A stretch of DNA of 64,000 nt from Siderastrea siderea (Eukaryota; Cnidaria; Anthozoa; Scleractinia; Rhizangiidae), in assembly GCA_964030785.1 (NCBI GenBank), contig OZ034975.1:36519369-36583368 (forward strand), read 5' to 3'. The notes beneath the pieces were generated by a model. The model was not told the origin of the DNA. It worked only from the letters and a program-made list of their open reading frames with translations, and did no database searches. Numbering within the stretch: position 1 is the stretch's first letter; every line of letters starts with the position of its first letter. Positions 39,708-50,446 of this stretch are shown in pieces. Position numbers and translations under genes: made by a program.

Positions 39708-39947
39708 CGATTTTGATGTTAAATGGATCGGAAGATGTTATACCATCAGTAGCAGTACAAGTGTAGTTTCCAAAGTGTTCCTCCTGCACAGCAGTGATGG
39801 TGAATATTGTGCTTTCTCCTTTCTGCAGCTGAATTCCATTCTTCTTCCAGGTAATAATTGGAGGTGGATATCCACTGACAGGGCAGCAAATTGTCAGCTG
39901 CTCACTTAGTGCTACACTGTAATCCCTCCTGGTACAATATGTGTCGT
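39708..39947 (-). CDS. Ig-domain exon of a second, minus-strand gene
   Basis: Read on the minus strand: acceptor aacaag, phase 1, 240 nt, donor gtgagt, phase 1. Landmarks are LSEQLTICCPVSGYPPP, ITWKKNG and GNYTCTATDG, forming a complete I-set-like Ig domain. The structure (one symmetric exon per Ig) is the same as in the RTK gene. A 12.7-kb TTAA element begins 27 bp upstream of its acceptor, and a Penelope-like fragment lies just after its donor. No downstream TM or kinase exon was found on this strand, so the gene may be broken. Confidence 0.65.
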
Positions 39948-40173
39948 CTTGTTTGACAACACCTTAACGTTAAAGTGCACCTAACCCCAAAAATTTTTTC
40001 CCCGTCAAATAAATTCTGTTATCATTTGGAGCATTTCGTCACAAAAAGTGTTTGATTTGGTTGAATCTCTGATTTTCTGTGCGCGGTTGAAGTACGGAAA
40101 ATCGGGCGAAAATAGACACCATTTTGGTTCAGGGTCGAGAAGTGAGGGCATGGGACTAGTCACCTTGTGACGT

Positions 40174-40980
40174 CAAATCAAGAACTCGCAGTCTCGCGCT
40201 ATCTTTATCGAAGCTACATTTCTCTTGAGCTCTCGAAGATGTACAGAAAACTGTCGACCGTTTGTATTGCTCGGAGACGTACTAACCAAAGAAACGAATC
40301 ACAAGACGTATCACTACATAATACAACATTCTTTGACGACGAGCGGCCAGAGGCAAAGAGACGAAATAAGCGGATTTTGAAAAGCAATAGCGAGCAAAGC
40401 GGCAGCCTTCCTAGCACTCGATACTAGGCTCGATGCAACTTAAGCAAATATTTGTTGTCGCAAAAGAAGGTATCTGATCAAACGATAGCTTTTTGTGTAT
40501 TTCCAATGACTCAACGGCCGATTAACCACAGAATACCCTGCCAAATGAATTATTTTTTGTGGAGCCCTCTACACGATACGCGATACGCGGTACGCAGAAA
40601 ATTATTACCTTTGCAAATTATTCAACTTGGCTACACGGTAAGCGCAAAATAATTACATGCCTAGCGGTGACCAAAACAGCCAAGCGTTTAAAATTAAATA
40701 CCTTATTTGTAGAAAGTCCTCCTTCAGCAGAACCGAACACGCTTTCTCCACAATAACAAACCATTGCCATTATTCCTTATTCTAGTCTATGAACGTGCCT
40801 CACTATAAGAATTTTATCTTGAGTCATTTTAAATCACTCGAGCGTAACAAAAAATTGCTGTGCAGAGATCCCTTGTACATATCCTCCGTTGAAGTAGACT
40901 GCAAACAGTCTCTCTCTTTTTTTTTATTACCATTTTTTGTGCGAAAAAAGGCCGCAAGAAGAACGAAGTGCCAGCGATGA
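40174..40980. other. Left-arm-specific stretch of the TTAA element
   Basis: Differs from the mirrored part of the right arm (51630-52450). The frame 40167-40427 (KR-rich, MYRKLSTVCIARRRTNQ...) is open for 86 codons but I recognise no domain. Confidence 0.35.
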
Positions 40981-41982
40981 GCGGCGATGCCTCGAGTCGC
41001 GAGTTAAGAGCGGTTTGCTGTAAGAACCGACTAAGGGTCTGCAAGATAGAAAAATCCGATTTTCTCAAAATCTGCCAGAATAAAGGCTTTGGTGAACTAG
41101 CTCTAAAAATATAAGTTTCAGGTCGTTTAGATGTTTATTTATTTTTTAGCGAATATTTTCGTATTTTGCCCTTCGCGGCAGTCAAAATCAACGCCAAAAT
41201 CGGGACTTTTCCGGAAGCTCCTGTTTAAATATCGAAAGCGTCCTAAAAAAGATTAACCCGGGGAGTTGAAAGATCTTTTTCCTCTGTTTATTAGCAGTGT
41301 CAAAGTTTTATTAAAAGCAAACTTGAATTTTTTACGAAATTTTAAAATTTATACCCAACAACGGTCGTTACCGACAACCCAATTTAGGCTACATTCAAGG
41401 CTCAAAAAAGCACTCTGGTACATGGCTTTACACAACGAGACTATGCTCCGGGAAAGAACAATCACCTCATCTAAACATCGGCCGAAAAACATTTTGGGAC
41501 AAGTGAAACGGCGAATTTTAAGAGCGCTTTGAAAACAGGCTACTTGAGTGATATGAGCGACCCTTTGACCTTTCATGTCAACGGAAATCAACACAGCAGC
41601 AGCTCTTAAAATGTGACTTTCCTTCGCCAGAATACGAGTTTGCTTGTTTTTCTAGAATGTTTTCAAGTAGAGGAAACCAGGATTTTGAATTTGGAGGCCT
41701 TTGTTCCTAATATTGAGCGATGTTGGGCAATTTAGAGAAGTATGTTATGAAACTGACCTACTTTGTTTATCACTGAATTATACATTCAAAGTCTGTTTAC
41801 GACGTGAATGCGGAATCAATAACGAAGTAAAAAACCGATTCATGAAATGTTTAGGAAATAGCTCTTACCTAATTAAGTGAGCTTTTCCTGGCTGGAAACT
41901 GCAACTTTCATTGCAAAACACATAGCGATATCGCCGAGCCATGTTGTACGTGAGTTGTCAATTCTATAGCATGTTGCACTCA

Positions 41983-42144
41983 GAATTCACTAATTGGTCT
42001 TGGCCTCAATTATACAGAAATACCAAAGTCATTAAAAGCGAAAATTATGCAGCGCGAAAAAGGTTTCCTTAAAAGGTTATGCATACCATATATAGTCCGG
42101 GCAATCCCATAAGCCTAGGCGCCAGTACCTAGCCGGCGGCCATT
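41983..42144 (+). repeat. DIRS left inverted terminal repeat
   Basis: 162 bp, from gaattcactaattggtcttgg to agccggcggccatt. It is the inverse of 46678-46839; the one difference I see is gcgcgaaaaa versus gcgcaaaaaa. Confidence 0.9.
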
Positions 42145-42201
42145 TTCACTTTGCAAGTTGATGTTTGACCTTTTCCTTTTCTGTGGAAGTTTTTAGCCAT
42201 T

Positions 42202-43455
42202 ATGGATGATGAAACTGTGTCTCATCACGGGTCTACGGGCTCGGTAAATGATGACAAGTCGCCGGCATCCCCAAGGGGATCGTTTAATGGCGATTCTACG
42301 CTGGATGAGGGCGATCTAACCGGCACCTCTCAGGATCAGTCGGCCTTGCAAGAAACCCGTTTGTCTATGAACGGTTTCCCGCCTAGTTCGAACCAACAAC
42401 AAACCGGCCGAAAGAGATCCTACGCAGCAAGCCTGCTCAGCATTGCAGCTCCTAGCTGCCTTTCTGTCAGGGATCCGGAACCTTTGAGCAAAGTTGCTAA
42501 GGTCTCCGAAGGCGGTTCTGCCGATCCCTTTGCCTCAGCCTTATTGGCGGCAAAAGACGAAGCGAAGAAACACGCTTCTAAAGTGACAGTAGTTGATGAA
42601 ATTCCTCCGCCTTCTGGCTCAACAAATACTCGATATTGTATGTGGAATATCGATAAAGATCTCAAGGAAATCCTTGATATTTATTTCCGATCGTGCATGG
42701 AGGACAAGGCTCATAACGAACTCGCCAAACAATTTCCTAAGCCCGACGTTCCCGCTCTCCATGTTCCAGAGCTCGATAAATGGCTTGTCCTTATTCAAGG
42801 TAAGCAGTCTCTAGCTAATCTTCGCTGGGAACAGGATCTCCAAGTGACTGAGAGAAATTATATGAATGCAGCTGGTCCACTTTGCATCCTTCTCCAGCAT
42901 TTGAAACGGGACCCACAGGCTCTACAGGTCGGTGAGGCAATCAACCTGGTTCTCAAAAGCCTTCGCTTGCTGGGACATGCTGTGGCTACTGTTAACAAAC
43001 ATAGACGTCAGGATATTGTTAAGTCCACACATATCACCGACATAACTGAGCTCGGTAAGCACTCTGATTCTATGCAGAAGTTCCTGTTTGGTGAATCTAA
43101 AGCCAAGGAACTTAACTTTGTTGGTGAACTGGCTGAAAAAGTCTCTAAAGCCATCCAGCCTCAAAGCAAGAAAAACCAGTTCAAAAAGAAATCTTCTAGA
43201 GGCAATAGTTCATCAAACACCCATGGGCAGAATGACCACTCCTCTCAGCAAGCCCATTCGCCTTCTGGAAATCAAAGCAGTCAAAGCTTTAATAAGAAGA
43301 GGCCTTACAATAACAACCGGCCTTTTCGGAGGGCCCCCTCCCAAGGGAAGCCTTACCTGGGAGGGGTGGACCAAAGGCTTGCATTCGAACAGAAGTCCAA
43401 CAAGCAGCCCTCGCAAACTCCCAACAGAAACTATATACAGGGGAAACAAAGGTAA
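42202..43455 (+). CDS. DIRS ORF1, gag-like protein (417 aa)
   Basis: ATG at 42202 lies 57 bp after the terminal repeat, and the frame is open to 43455. The N-terminus is acidic and Ser/Pro-rich (disordered). A central helical region (about 140-310) includes LAKQFPKPDVPALHVPELDKW and ITELGKHSDSMQKFLF, blocks typical of DIRS gag-like proteins. The C-terminus is Lys/Asn/Gln-rich and basic (KKNQFKKKSS, NKKRPYNNNRPF), suitable for RNA binding. No zinc knuckle is present. Structural role in a nucleoprotein particle is inferred. Confidence 0.8.
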   Translation: MDDETVSHHGSTGSVNDDKSPASPRGSFNGDSTLDEGDLTGTSQDQSALQETRLSMNGFPPSSNQQQTGRKRSYAASLLSIAAPSCLSVRDPEPLSKVAKVSEGGSADPFASALLAAKDEAKKHASKVTVVDEIPPPSGSTNTRYCMWNIDKDLKEILDIYFRSCMEDKAHNELAKQFPKPDVPALHVPELDKWLVLIQGKQSLANLRWEQDLQVTERNYMNAAGPLCILLQHLKRDPQALQVGEAINLVLKSLRLLGHAVATVNKHRRQDIVKSTHITDITELGKHSDSMQKFLFGESKAKELNFVGELAEKVSKAIQPQSKKNQFKKKSSRGNSSSNTHGQNDHSSQQAHSPSGNQSSQSFNKKRPYNNNRPFRRAPSQGKPYLGGVDQRLAFEQKSNKQPSQTPNRNYIQGKQR

Positions 43456-43592
43456 GCCTTCCTCATACTCATTCACTTTCCCCCCTTCCCTTTGTCTACG
43501 TCAACTTAGAGAACATCCCGAGGGCGGGAAGGCTAAAGTATTTTCTCCAGAACTGGGAACTCTTAACATCAGACCAGTGGACTCTCAACACT

Positions 43593-45536
43593 GTGAAGGG
43601 TTACAAACTAGAGCTCACAGGGGTTCCCAGGCAGTCACGGCTGCCTTCCCCACATCCTTTGAATGCCAGTCAGCTCGCCCCAGTAGAGGACGAGATTGCC
43701 AGCCTCTTAGACAAGAGAGCAATACAGCAAGTTCCCTACCACAGCAATCTCTTTTGCAGCAACCTTTTCCTAGTCGAGAAGAAAGGGGGAGGGCAACGCC
43801 CGGTGATAAACTTGTCCACACTAAACTCATTTGTGTGCCACCGTCATTTCAAGATGGAGGACTTGAAGGTGGTTGCGGACAGCCTTCGTCCTCTCGACTT
43901 CATGTGCAAAATCGACCTCAGGGACGCGTATTTTGCCATTCCCATCCATCCGGCACACCAAAAGCTACTTTGCTTTCAGTTCAAGAATGTAACTTACCAG
44001 TTCAAATGCCTTCCCTTCGGTCTCACTTCAGCACCTCAGGTCTTCACAAAAGTGCTGAAGCCCCTGATAGTTTATGTCAGGAGACTGGGTCTAAGGATAT
44101 GTATTTACCTAGACGACATGCTAATCCTAAATTCTCAGAGGGAGGGAGCTATGAGAGATGCATCGCTAATGCTCCACCTGTTGGAAAATCTGGGGTTCGT
44201 TGTGAATATGGACAAATCTATTCTATTCCCTTCACAGGAAATGGAATTCCTAGGTGTTCTGGTCAGCTCCATTCACATGAGCTTTTCCCTTCCGGAAAGC
44301 AAAGTCCTGAACCTCCGGAACGACTGCAGAAGACTTCTAAGTTCCAGGACTGCCTCGCAATCAGATCTAGCACGTTTAATTGGCAAAATGATAGCAGCGA
44401 AGGCAGCTGTTTTCCAGGCTCCACTCCATTACAGGGCACTTCAACACCAAAAGAACTCCTTAGGCCACCAGGGAGTTCCCCTCCATCAGAAGGTAACTCT
44501 AGACATAGAAGCTATATTAGACCTGGAATGGTGGGTAACCAACCTTGCCACAGCCAACTCCAGACCGGTGAAGCCTCTCCTTCCAGACCTGCTAATCCAG
44601 TCGGATGCTTCAGGGTCAGGCTGGGGGGCTGTGTGCAACAGGATCGAGACAAGGGGAACCTGGTCTCTCCACGAATCCTCACTTCACATAAATTGCTTGG
44701 AGCTGCTTGCCGCTACTCTCGCAATCAAGGCCTTCACCAAATGCTTGAACAATGTCCATGTCCTGATACAAATGGACAATACATCGGCTATAGCTTATGT
44801 AAACAAAATGGGGGGAGCCAAGCAGGGTGTGTTGGACAAACATGCTCGTTCCCTATGGGAGTGGTGCCTCTCGAGGAAAATCACTCTTCGAACGGAGCAC
44901 ATTCCAGGTCGACTGAATGTCATAGCAGATGCAGAGTCTCGAGCAAAACCAGATGCAGCGGACTGGAAGCTCGATTCGGAAGTGTTCAAAGTTCTGAATC
45001 ACAGTTTCGGTCCCTTTACTGTAGACCTTTTTGCCAACAGGAACAACACACAGTTGGAGAGATTCTACAGTTATCTGCCAGATCCCCTAGCAGAACGGTA
45101 CGATGCCATGGTTCAGCCTTGGAGGGAAGAGAATGCTTATGCCTTCCCCCCTTTCAACTTTATCAGCAAATGTCTGAGGAAGATAAGCCTCGAAGGAGCA
45201 ACTTTGTTGATCATATGCCCAGTGTGGCCAGCGCAGGCATGGTACCCCCACCTACTACAGTTGCTAACAGACAACCCAGTTTTGCTTCCAACCCACAGCG
45301 ACCTGCTGTTAGACCCACTGGGGAACAGACATCCAATGATCGTCAACAACTCCCTGCCTCTAGCAGGATGGAGACTCTCAGGGAACACCTCTCTTCAGAG
45401 GGCATATCGAGAGAAGCTACAGATATTCTCCTCTCTGCCCAACGTAGATCAACAAATGCTCAGTACAAGTCCTGTTGGGCTAAGTGGTGTAGCTGGAGTC
45501 GCCAACGACAGATTGATCCCTTTTGTCCAGCTGTAA
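43593..45536 (+). CDS. DIRS reverse transcriptase / RNase H / methylase-like polyprotein
   Basis: About 647 codons, open from ATG 43593. RT motifs are FLVEKKGGGQRPVINL, FMCKIDLRDAYFAI (first catalytic Asp), LPFGLTSAPQVF and YLDDM (catalytic Asp pair). RNase H is LIQSDASGSGWGAV, INCLELLAATLAI, MDNTSAIAYV and NVIADAESR, giving the D-E-D-D set. The C-terminal part (FTVDLFANRNNTQ, YAFPPF, LIICPVWPAQAW) resembles the Dam-like methyltransferase domain of DIRS elements. It overlaps the recombinase frame at its 3' end. All catalytic residues I looked for are present. Confidence 0.9.
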   Translation: MKGYKLELTGVPRQSRLPSPHPLNASQLAPVEDEIASLLDKRAIQQVPYHSNLFCSNLFLVEKKGGGQRPVINLSTLNSFVCHRHFKMEDLKVVADSLRPLDFMCKIDLRDAYFAIPIHPAHQKLLCFQFKNVTYQFKCLPFGLTSAPQVFTKVLKPLIVYVRRLGLRICIYLDDMLILNSQREGAMRDASLMLHLLENLGFVVNMDKSILFPSQEMEFLGVLVSSIHMSFSLPESKVLNLRNDCRRLLSSRTASQSDLARLIGKMIAAKAAVFQAPLHYRALQHQKNSLGHQGVPLHQKVTLDIEAILDLEWWVTNLATANSRPVKPLLPDLLIQSDASGSGWGAVCNRIETRGTWSLHESSLHINCLELLAATLAIKAFTKCLNNVHVLIQMDNTSAIAYVNKMGGAKQGVLDKHARSLWEWCLSRKITLRTEHIPGRLNVIADAESRAKPDAADWKLDSEVFKVLNHSFGPFTVDLFANRNNTQLERFYSYLPDPLAERYDAMVQPWREENAYAFPPFNFISKCLRKISLEGATLLIICPVWPAQAWYPHLLQLLTDNPVLLPTHSDLLLDPLGNRHPMIVNNSLPLAGWRLSGNTSLQRAYREKLQIFSSLPNVDQQMLSTSPVGLSGVAGVANDRLIPFVQL

Positions 45537-46339
45537 GTGATTTAGTTCACTTTCTCACAGAGTTGTTTGAGCAAGGTAAACAATATTCTACAATAAACAC
45601 TTATAGATCAGCTATTAGCTCCACAGTTCCACCCTTGGATGGATCTCCCTTGGGTCAACACAAAATTTTGTGTAGCTTTATGAGGGGGGTATTCAATAAG
45701 AGACCACCTCAACCCCGTTACTCTGGCACTTGGGAGGTTTCTGTGGTAACTAATCTTTTTGAGAAGTGGCCAGATAACAGTAACTTAGATATCAAACGCC
45801 TCTCAAGGAAGTGTGCAATGTTACTTGCTCTATCAAGTGCCAAGCGACAGTCTGATTTGCATGCCTTAGATTTGGCATTTATGCAGTATCTACCTGAGGG
45901 CGTGGAGTTCAAGATTCCAGGGTTAACTAAGACCAGACTTCCGGGAAAAGATGTCACCTTCTTTTTCCCAGCTCTTAAAGGCAATGTTCAGTTGTGCCCA
46001 GTTGCCTGTCTAAGGGAATACATTAAGAAGACAGAAAATCACCGCAACCGTAGTGGTGATAGTCAGCCCTTGTTTCTAGCAACTCAAAGACCTTATTCTC
46101 CCGTTTCTTCAACATCCATAGGTAGATGGCTAAAGCTGACTCTACAGGATGCTGGGATAGACATAAGTGTTTTTAAAGCTCACTCAACAAGAGGCGCCTC
46201 TTCCTCTGCAGCAAGACAGAGCGGTGTATCAGTGAAAGATATCCTGACAGCAGCCGACTGGTCGAGGGAGACTACCTTCAATCGTTTTTATTACCGCCCT
46301 CGCCACTCTGTTTCCTTTGGCACAGCAGTCATTTCTTAG
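45215..46339 (+). CDS. DIRS tyrosine recombinase
   Basis: The recombinase frame is open from 43088 to 46339, but the conserved protein begins near the ATGs at 45215 or 45239. It overlaps the RT frame by about 300 bp. The N-terminal core-binding part is QYKSCWAKWCSWSRQRQIDPF...FLTELFEQGKQYSTINTYRSAIS. Catalytic residues are Arg in SSAKRQSDLHAL, H-x-x-R in KAHSTRGAS, and Tyr in TTFNRFYYRP. It ends at TAG/TCTTAG 46339, just before the internal complementary region. Expected role: integration of the circular DNA intermediate (family knowledge). Confidence 0.9.
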   Translation: MPSVASAGMVPPPTTVANRQPSFASNPQRPAVRPTGEQTSNDRQQLPASSRMETLREHLSSEGISREATDILLSAQRRSTNAQYKSCWAKWCSWSRQRQIDPFCPAVSDLVHFLTELFEQGKQYSTINTYRSAISSTVPPLDGSPLGQHKILCSFMRGVFNKRPPQPRYSGTWEVSVVTNLFEKWPDNSNLDIKRLSRKCAMLLALSSAKRQSDLHALDLAFMQYLPEGVEFKIPGLTKTRLPGKDVTFFFPALKGNVQLCPVACLREYIKKTENHRNRSGDSQPLFLATQRPYSPVSSTSIGRWLKLTLQDAGIDISVFKAHSTRGASSSAARQSGVSVKDILTAADWSRETTFNRFYYRPRHSVSFGTAVIS

Positions 46340-46359
46340 GTCAGTTGCTTTAAACGAGA

Positions 46360-46473
46360 CCAATTAGTGAATTCTGAGTGCAACATGCTATAGAATTGTA
46401 GATTGTGCTAGGCTACGAAGTAGCTGAAGTACAATCAGAATTCTATTATTGTTGCACGAAGAATTCACTAATT
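46360..46473 (+). repeat. DIRS internal complementary region
   Basis: 46360-46398 is the reverse complement of the left extremity (41959-41997). 46399-46473 is the reverse complement of the right extremity (about 46827-46901). The junction at gaattg/tagattg marks the circle joint. In the accepted model this region templates completion of both ends during reverse transcription. Confidence 0.92.
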
Positions 46474-46677
46474 CCCTCCCACCCTCCCTATTTACATGAC
46501 TTCCGTGCCAACAATGTCCTTTTATCTCTTTGCAGATTGGACTCATTTTGCCTACTGCTTTGTCTTCAACAAGATCCTTGTCGCATCATGTCATTTTGTT
46601 TTGTGTCAAGTTTTGTGTTAATAAAGATGCTTAGTTATTAGTTTCCTTAGTCTATTTATTTTGTTGTGGCAAAGTTC

Positions 46678-46839
46678 AATGGCCGCCGGCTAGGTACTGG
46701 CGCCTAGGCTTATGGGATTGCCCGGACTATATATGGTATGCATAACCTTTTAAGGAAACCTTTTTTGCGCTGCATAATTTTCGCTTTTAATGACTTTGGT
46801 ATTTCTGTATAATTGAGGCCAAGACCAATTAGTGAATTC
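46678..46839 (+). repeat. DIRS right inverted terminal repeat
   Basis: Inverse of 41983-42144. It is followed by a right-end-specific 62 bp up to 46901. Confidence 0.9.
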
Positions 46840-46901
46840 TTCGTGCAACAATAATAGAATTCTGATTGTACTTCAGCTACTTCGTAGCCTAGCACAATCT
46901 A

Positions 46902-49900
46902 CAAATGTTTCTACCGTGCGGCCGAGGTTCCGGCCCTATGTTAACGATTAACCGGATTTTAGGCCCGCATAGCGTGCAGTCGGAAACAACACTATGGTGG
47001 CGAACGCTTGTGCTTGATAGGGAAAAAAGTAGGGGAAAAAGGAAAAAGAGAGCTTTTATTACATATATACTTATTATATATATATATATATATTTTTACG
47101 TCCAAACCGGTGACACGTATTACTAAGCAAGTTCTCTCAATGTCGGTGACTTGAGAATTAGAGCCTTATAGTGCTAGCCCGCTTGCAGACGTCTCCTATT
47201 TCCTTTGCTTCACAGATGTCTTTCTCCCTTGCTCGTCTTCGATGATACAGCAGCCACACCCGTAGACAAGCCTTTTCATCCTGTCTTTCCTATGGATGTC
47301 GCACAGGTTTGAGTTGACGTATGCGATGAGGTTACGGAAAATTTAATTAATTTTATACTTAAAAAAGTACTTCATCCAGTACAATCTGGCAGGCATCGCC
47401 GAGATTTTCTCACTTAATATCTCCCGTTTGGGCAGCGATACCTCTGCCTGTCCCCGGAAAAATGCTGAATACCCGGCATATCATCAGGACAATGATTCTC
47501 AACAAGCGATCATGCTTACCGGTAGAAAACAGATTTTACTGTATTCAGCACAGCAACCATGTTGAGACCCTTGCCCACCTGCATTGCAAGAGCGAAAAAC
47601 AAAAGCAAAAGCAAAAACTGCCCGTGTCACCGAGACTACATCACAAGAGAGCTCTGCTGTATAACTCGAGAAATTAAGAATCCCACGAACGACACCGCTA
47701 TCCTACTAGATGAGTACGCTGGGTGCTATCAACTGCCGTGTAGCATCATGTACTCTAAAGAAGGTCAATACCTGGACGGGCGTCTGCAGAGTGGATTTCG
47801 GTGACCCAGAAAGAGAAAAAGGGGCTTGTGACATAGAGGTAGACACTATCGAAACCCTAGCCTGCGTAGCAAGCGTTTACGTAGGCCCAGGGTTCTTCGT
47901 ACGTTCGAAGCATTTTTCGCTTTTTGGCCGCGCGAAAATTGGGGCGAGCGCAAAAGAAGTGGGAGAAGGGGCCGGAGAAGGGAGGAAAGAAAACGCTTGC
48001 CTGCAAACACCACGATTTAGAAAAACCCGTACGCCAAAGAACGTCAATCAAATCAGGTAAGTTAATTTGAGCGTGACCGCATCAACACAACTAACTGTTT
48101 CTCTCCAGCTGGAAAATTTCGATGTTCAGGTTTGACTCTAGAAGACGGCTGTTCGGTGGCTTCAAATCTCAGGGACTTTCGGGAAGCTTTCTCTTTCCAC
48201 ATGGACTGTTAACTGATGGAGTTTTGAACCACCGTTTAGACAAGTTGATACACTGATTTGCCGGAGTTTGGAAAACAGGAGACTTGATATACTTATTGCT
48301 TTCCGAATAACTTCGAATAATGCCCCTAAGTTCCTAATTTTGCGAGCACAAAGATTGCATACACGTTCCGAAAATAGCTACAAGTTTTAAACAATTTCCA
48401 CTCTAACCACTCTGAAAATATCAGCAAGAATTGCTCCTTAAGGATCCTTTCTTTCCGACGCTTTGAAAAGGTTCCCGAAGAAATAAAACCGATTTTCCTA
48501 GCGGAAATAAATTTCCAAATTTATTAACTTTGAAATTACAACGACAAATCCTGCAGTGCCCCTTTTGAGTTTCCAACTTTCGAGGCTTCGACATCGCATC
48601 TCCGAGTGCTTCGTTTCTGCAGTTCGTGGGTTTGACTTTCGTGGAGCATGTTTTGATTTTGACGAAAGTAAATTTGTAACATCTCGTGATCTGTGATTTG
48701 TTGCTTTATTGACAAGCTGTCACGCTATGAATTCACCCAACCTTGAGTGCTAAAGGGGCGTTTTACAAACTTTTGCGGGCAGGCGTTTCCTTTTTTTGCC
48801 TCTCCTCCTCTCCCCCTCCCCGCTCCCGGTTCCTTTTTTTTTTTGCGCTCGCCTTAATTTGGAGCGGCCAAAACGCGAAATGCCTCAAAAAGGCGGAAAA
48901 GTCTACGGAAGTAGAAAATAGCTTGCAACTGTCACTTGCAACTTCCTCAAATAAATGCGACGGTGTAAACATGCTAAACAACCTTGAGTTCACCAGTTTG
49001 GAGAGCGAGCGTTTGACGTCGGGAAAAGGAAGCATATCAGCAAATCAAAATTGAAGATGAAAAATACTGGCCTAATTTTTTCACTGAAACATTTGCCATG
49101 AAAGAGACTACTAATCAAAGTTGAGACCACTTTCCCAAAAAAGTATTAGGAGCAAGTGAGGCAACGGATAACGGCAGTTTTTTTTTTTTGGGGGGGGGGG
49201 GCGCAACAAACTATAGGTACAGGCAAGAACTGGACAGATATTCGAGTTGATAAGGAAGCAGATAGGTCGAGGTTGTTCTCCAAGTACTAGTTCCTCACTG
49301 CACGATGGATAAGTTGTTCTCGTTCTCTTCAAGAGTACTTTATAAGCTGCGTCACTCTGATAGGCGAATTGGCTTTTTACTTCGTGGTAAGCGTTTCAGT
49401 GATAGTGTTGCGCTAAAGAAGCAAAAGTTCTATACCCGATAGATTGTATTAGATCAAGCTTGCACAGTTATAGCACACCATCGCTTACAACACTGACCTG
49501 AACTTGTGCGACTTGCATAAGAAATGCAGCGTGAAAATGCTAAGCATACCCATGCTTAGGACTGTTTTTTAGTATTTTGGCTAGGGCAGATGTATTTCTC
49601 GCATAGCGTAAGGTGCAATATCTTTCTTCCTTAGCGGGCATTAGACCTTCTAATTAAAGACTCTTATCAAAGAACTGAATAAAATGCGGCCAAGTCCATT
49701 GCTGAGTTATGCAACCAAGGGTAGGGGGAAGGAGGTAAGGACAGTAGAACAGTAAAAAAAGTACCGGATGAAGCACTTAAATTTTAAAACCTGTGCGACA
49801 TGCATATGGAGGGCAGCAAGAAAAGGCTGAGAATAGCCGTGCTAAAGGCTGTTTGTGAGTATTATGGCGTGTGCACATATGTATCCCATGCAAGGCAGAA

Positions 49901-50446
49901 ATCACAGCACCTTCTGCTGTAGCGGAATCGAACAAGTCGAGGGAAGTGGCTGCTGTTTCATCGAAAACTAGAGAAAGACACTGAATTGTGTGTTTTCATG
50001 TGTTTTATTTACTAAAAGTATGTTTCACTAAGAATAGGAGTTTGAAGAGCCTTCTAGAGCGAATGGAACTGAACGAATTTTGTGTGTTTACTGCGCTTCA
50101 GACGCTTGTTCAACAAGACTCTAACCTTTCATACTACAACGCTAAATTTTAGCGTGCTCCCTTTGGTCGAAATCGATCACGTGACGCGATACTGTCTCTC
50201 CTCAGTGGCACCTATCAACCCATATTGGCAATTCTCGCTCAAAATTTAGCGCTGGACGATAAAAACAATAGAGGGATTCTGTCTCAGGCCCTATGTGTGA
50301 TAGGTTCCCTGGGAAATTTGATGTGCAAACTGCATATAAGCCCTCGAACTACGTTCTTGGGCTAATATTTGTTGTGAACATCAAATTTCCTCGAACAACC
50401 TATCACACGATAGTGCTATCAACAGAAGAACTCTATTGTTTAAATA
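46902..50446. other. Inner arm end and spacer of the TTAA element
   Basis: 46902-47150 mirrors 50446-50690 (gtgcggccgagg, ccgcatagcgtgcagtcgga, ccggtgacacgta). The spacer has no recognised gene. A TAGCCTGCGTAGCAAGCG end at 47860 and a degraded relative at 48765-48935 belong to the 3758 MITE family. A poly-T/poly-G run lies at 49180-49201 and a TA microsatellite at 47072-47093. Confidence 0.55.

Larger units (their letters stand above)
41959..46901 (+). mobile_element. DIRS-type tyrosine-recombinase retrotransposon, apparently complete
   Basis: 4,943 bp. Inverted terminal repeats at 41983-42144 and 46678-46839 differ by about one base. The internal complementary region at 46360-46473 is the reverse complement of the left end joined to the reverse complement of the right end. 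This is the diagnostic DIRS layout and defines the outer ends. There is no target duplication, as expected for recombinase integration. Three frames are open: gag-like, RT/RNase H/methylase-like, and tyrosine recombinase. Intact frames and near-identical ends suggest recent insertion. It sits in the left arm of the TTAA element. Confidence 0.93.

Noticed and set aside
41266..41532. Conserved ORF shared by the two arms of the TTAA element (also 51095-51304)
   Set aside because: The similarity comes from the inverted repeat itself and is seen equally in other frames. No domain was recognised.
43088..45214. N-terminal two thirds of a 1,083-codon ORF
   Set aside because: It overlaps the gag-like and RT genes in another frame and shows no domain. 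Only the recombinase part from about 45215 is called as a gene; the open frame is noted as a finding.
46405..46895. Two short ORFs with the same N-terminal peptide (MLGYEVAEVQ...) on opposite strands
   Set aside because: They are produced by the DIRS internal complementary region and right end, which are inverted copies, not by genes.
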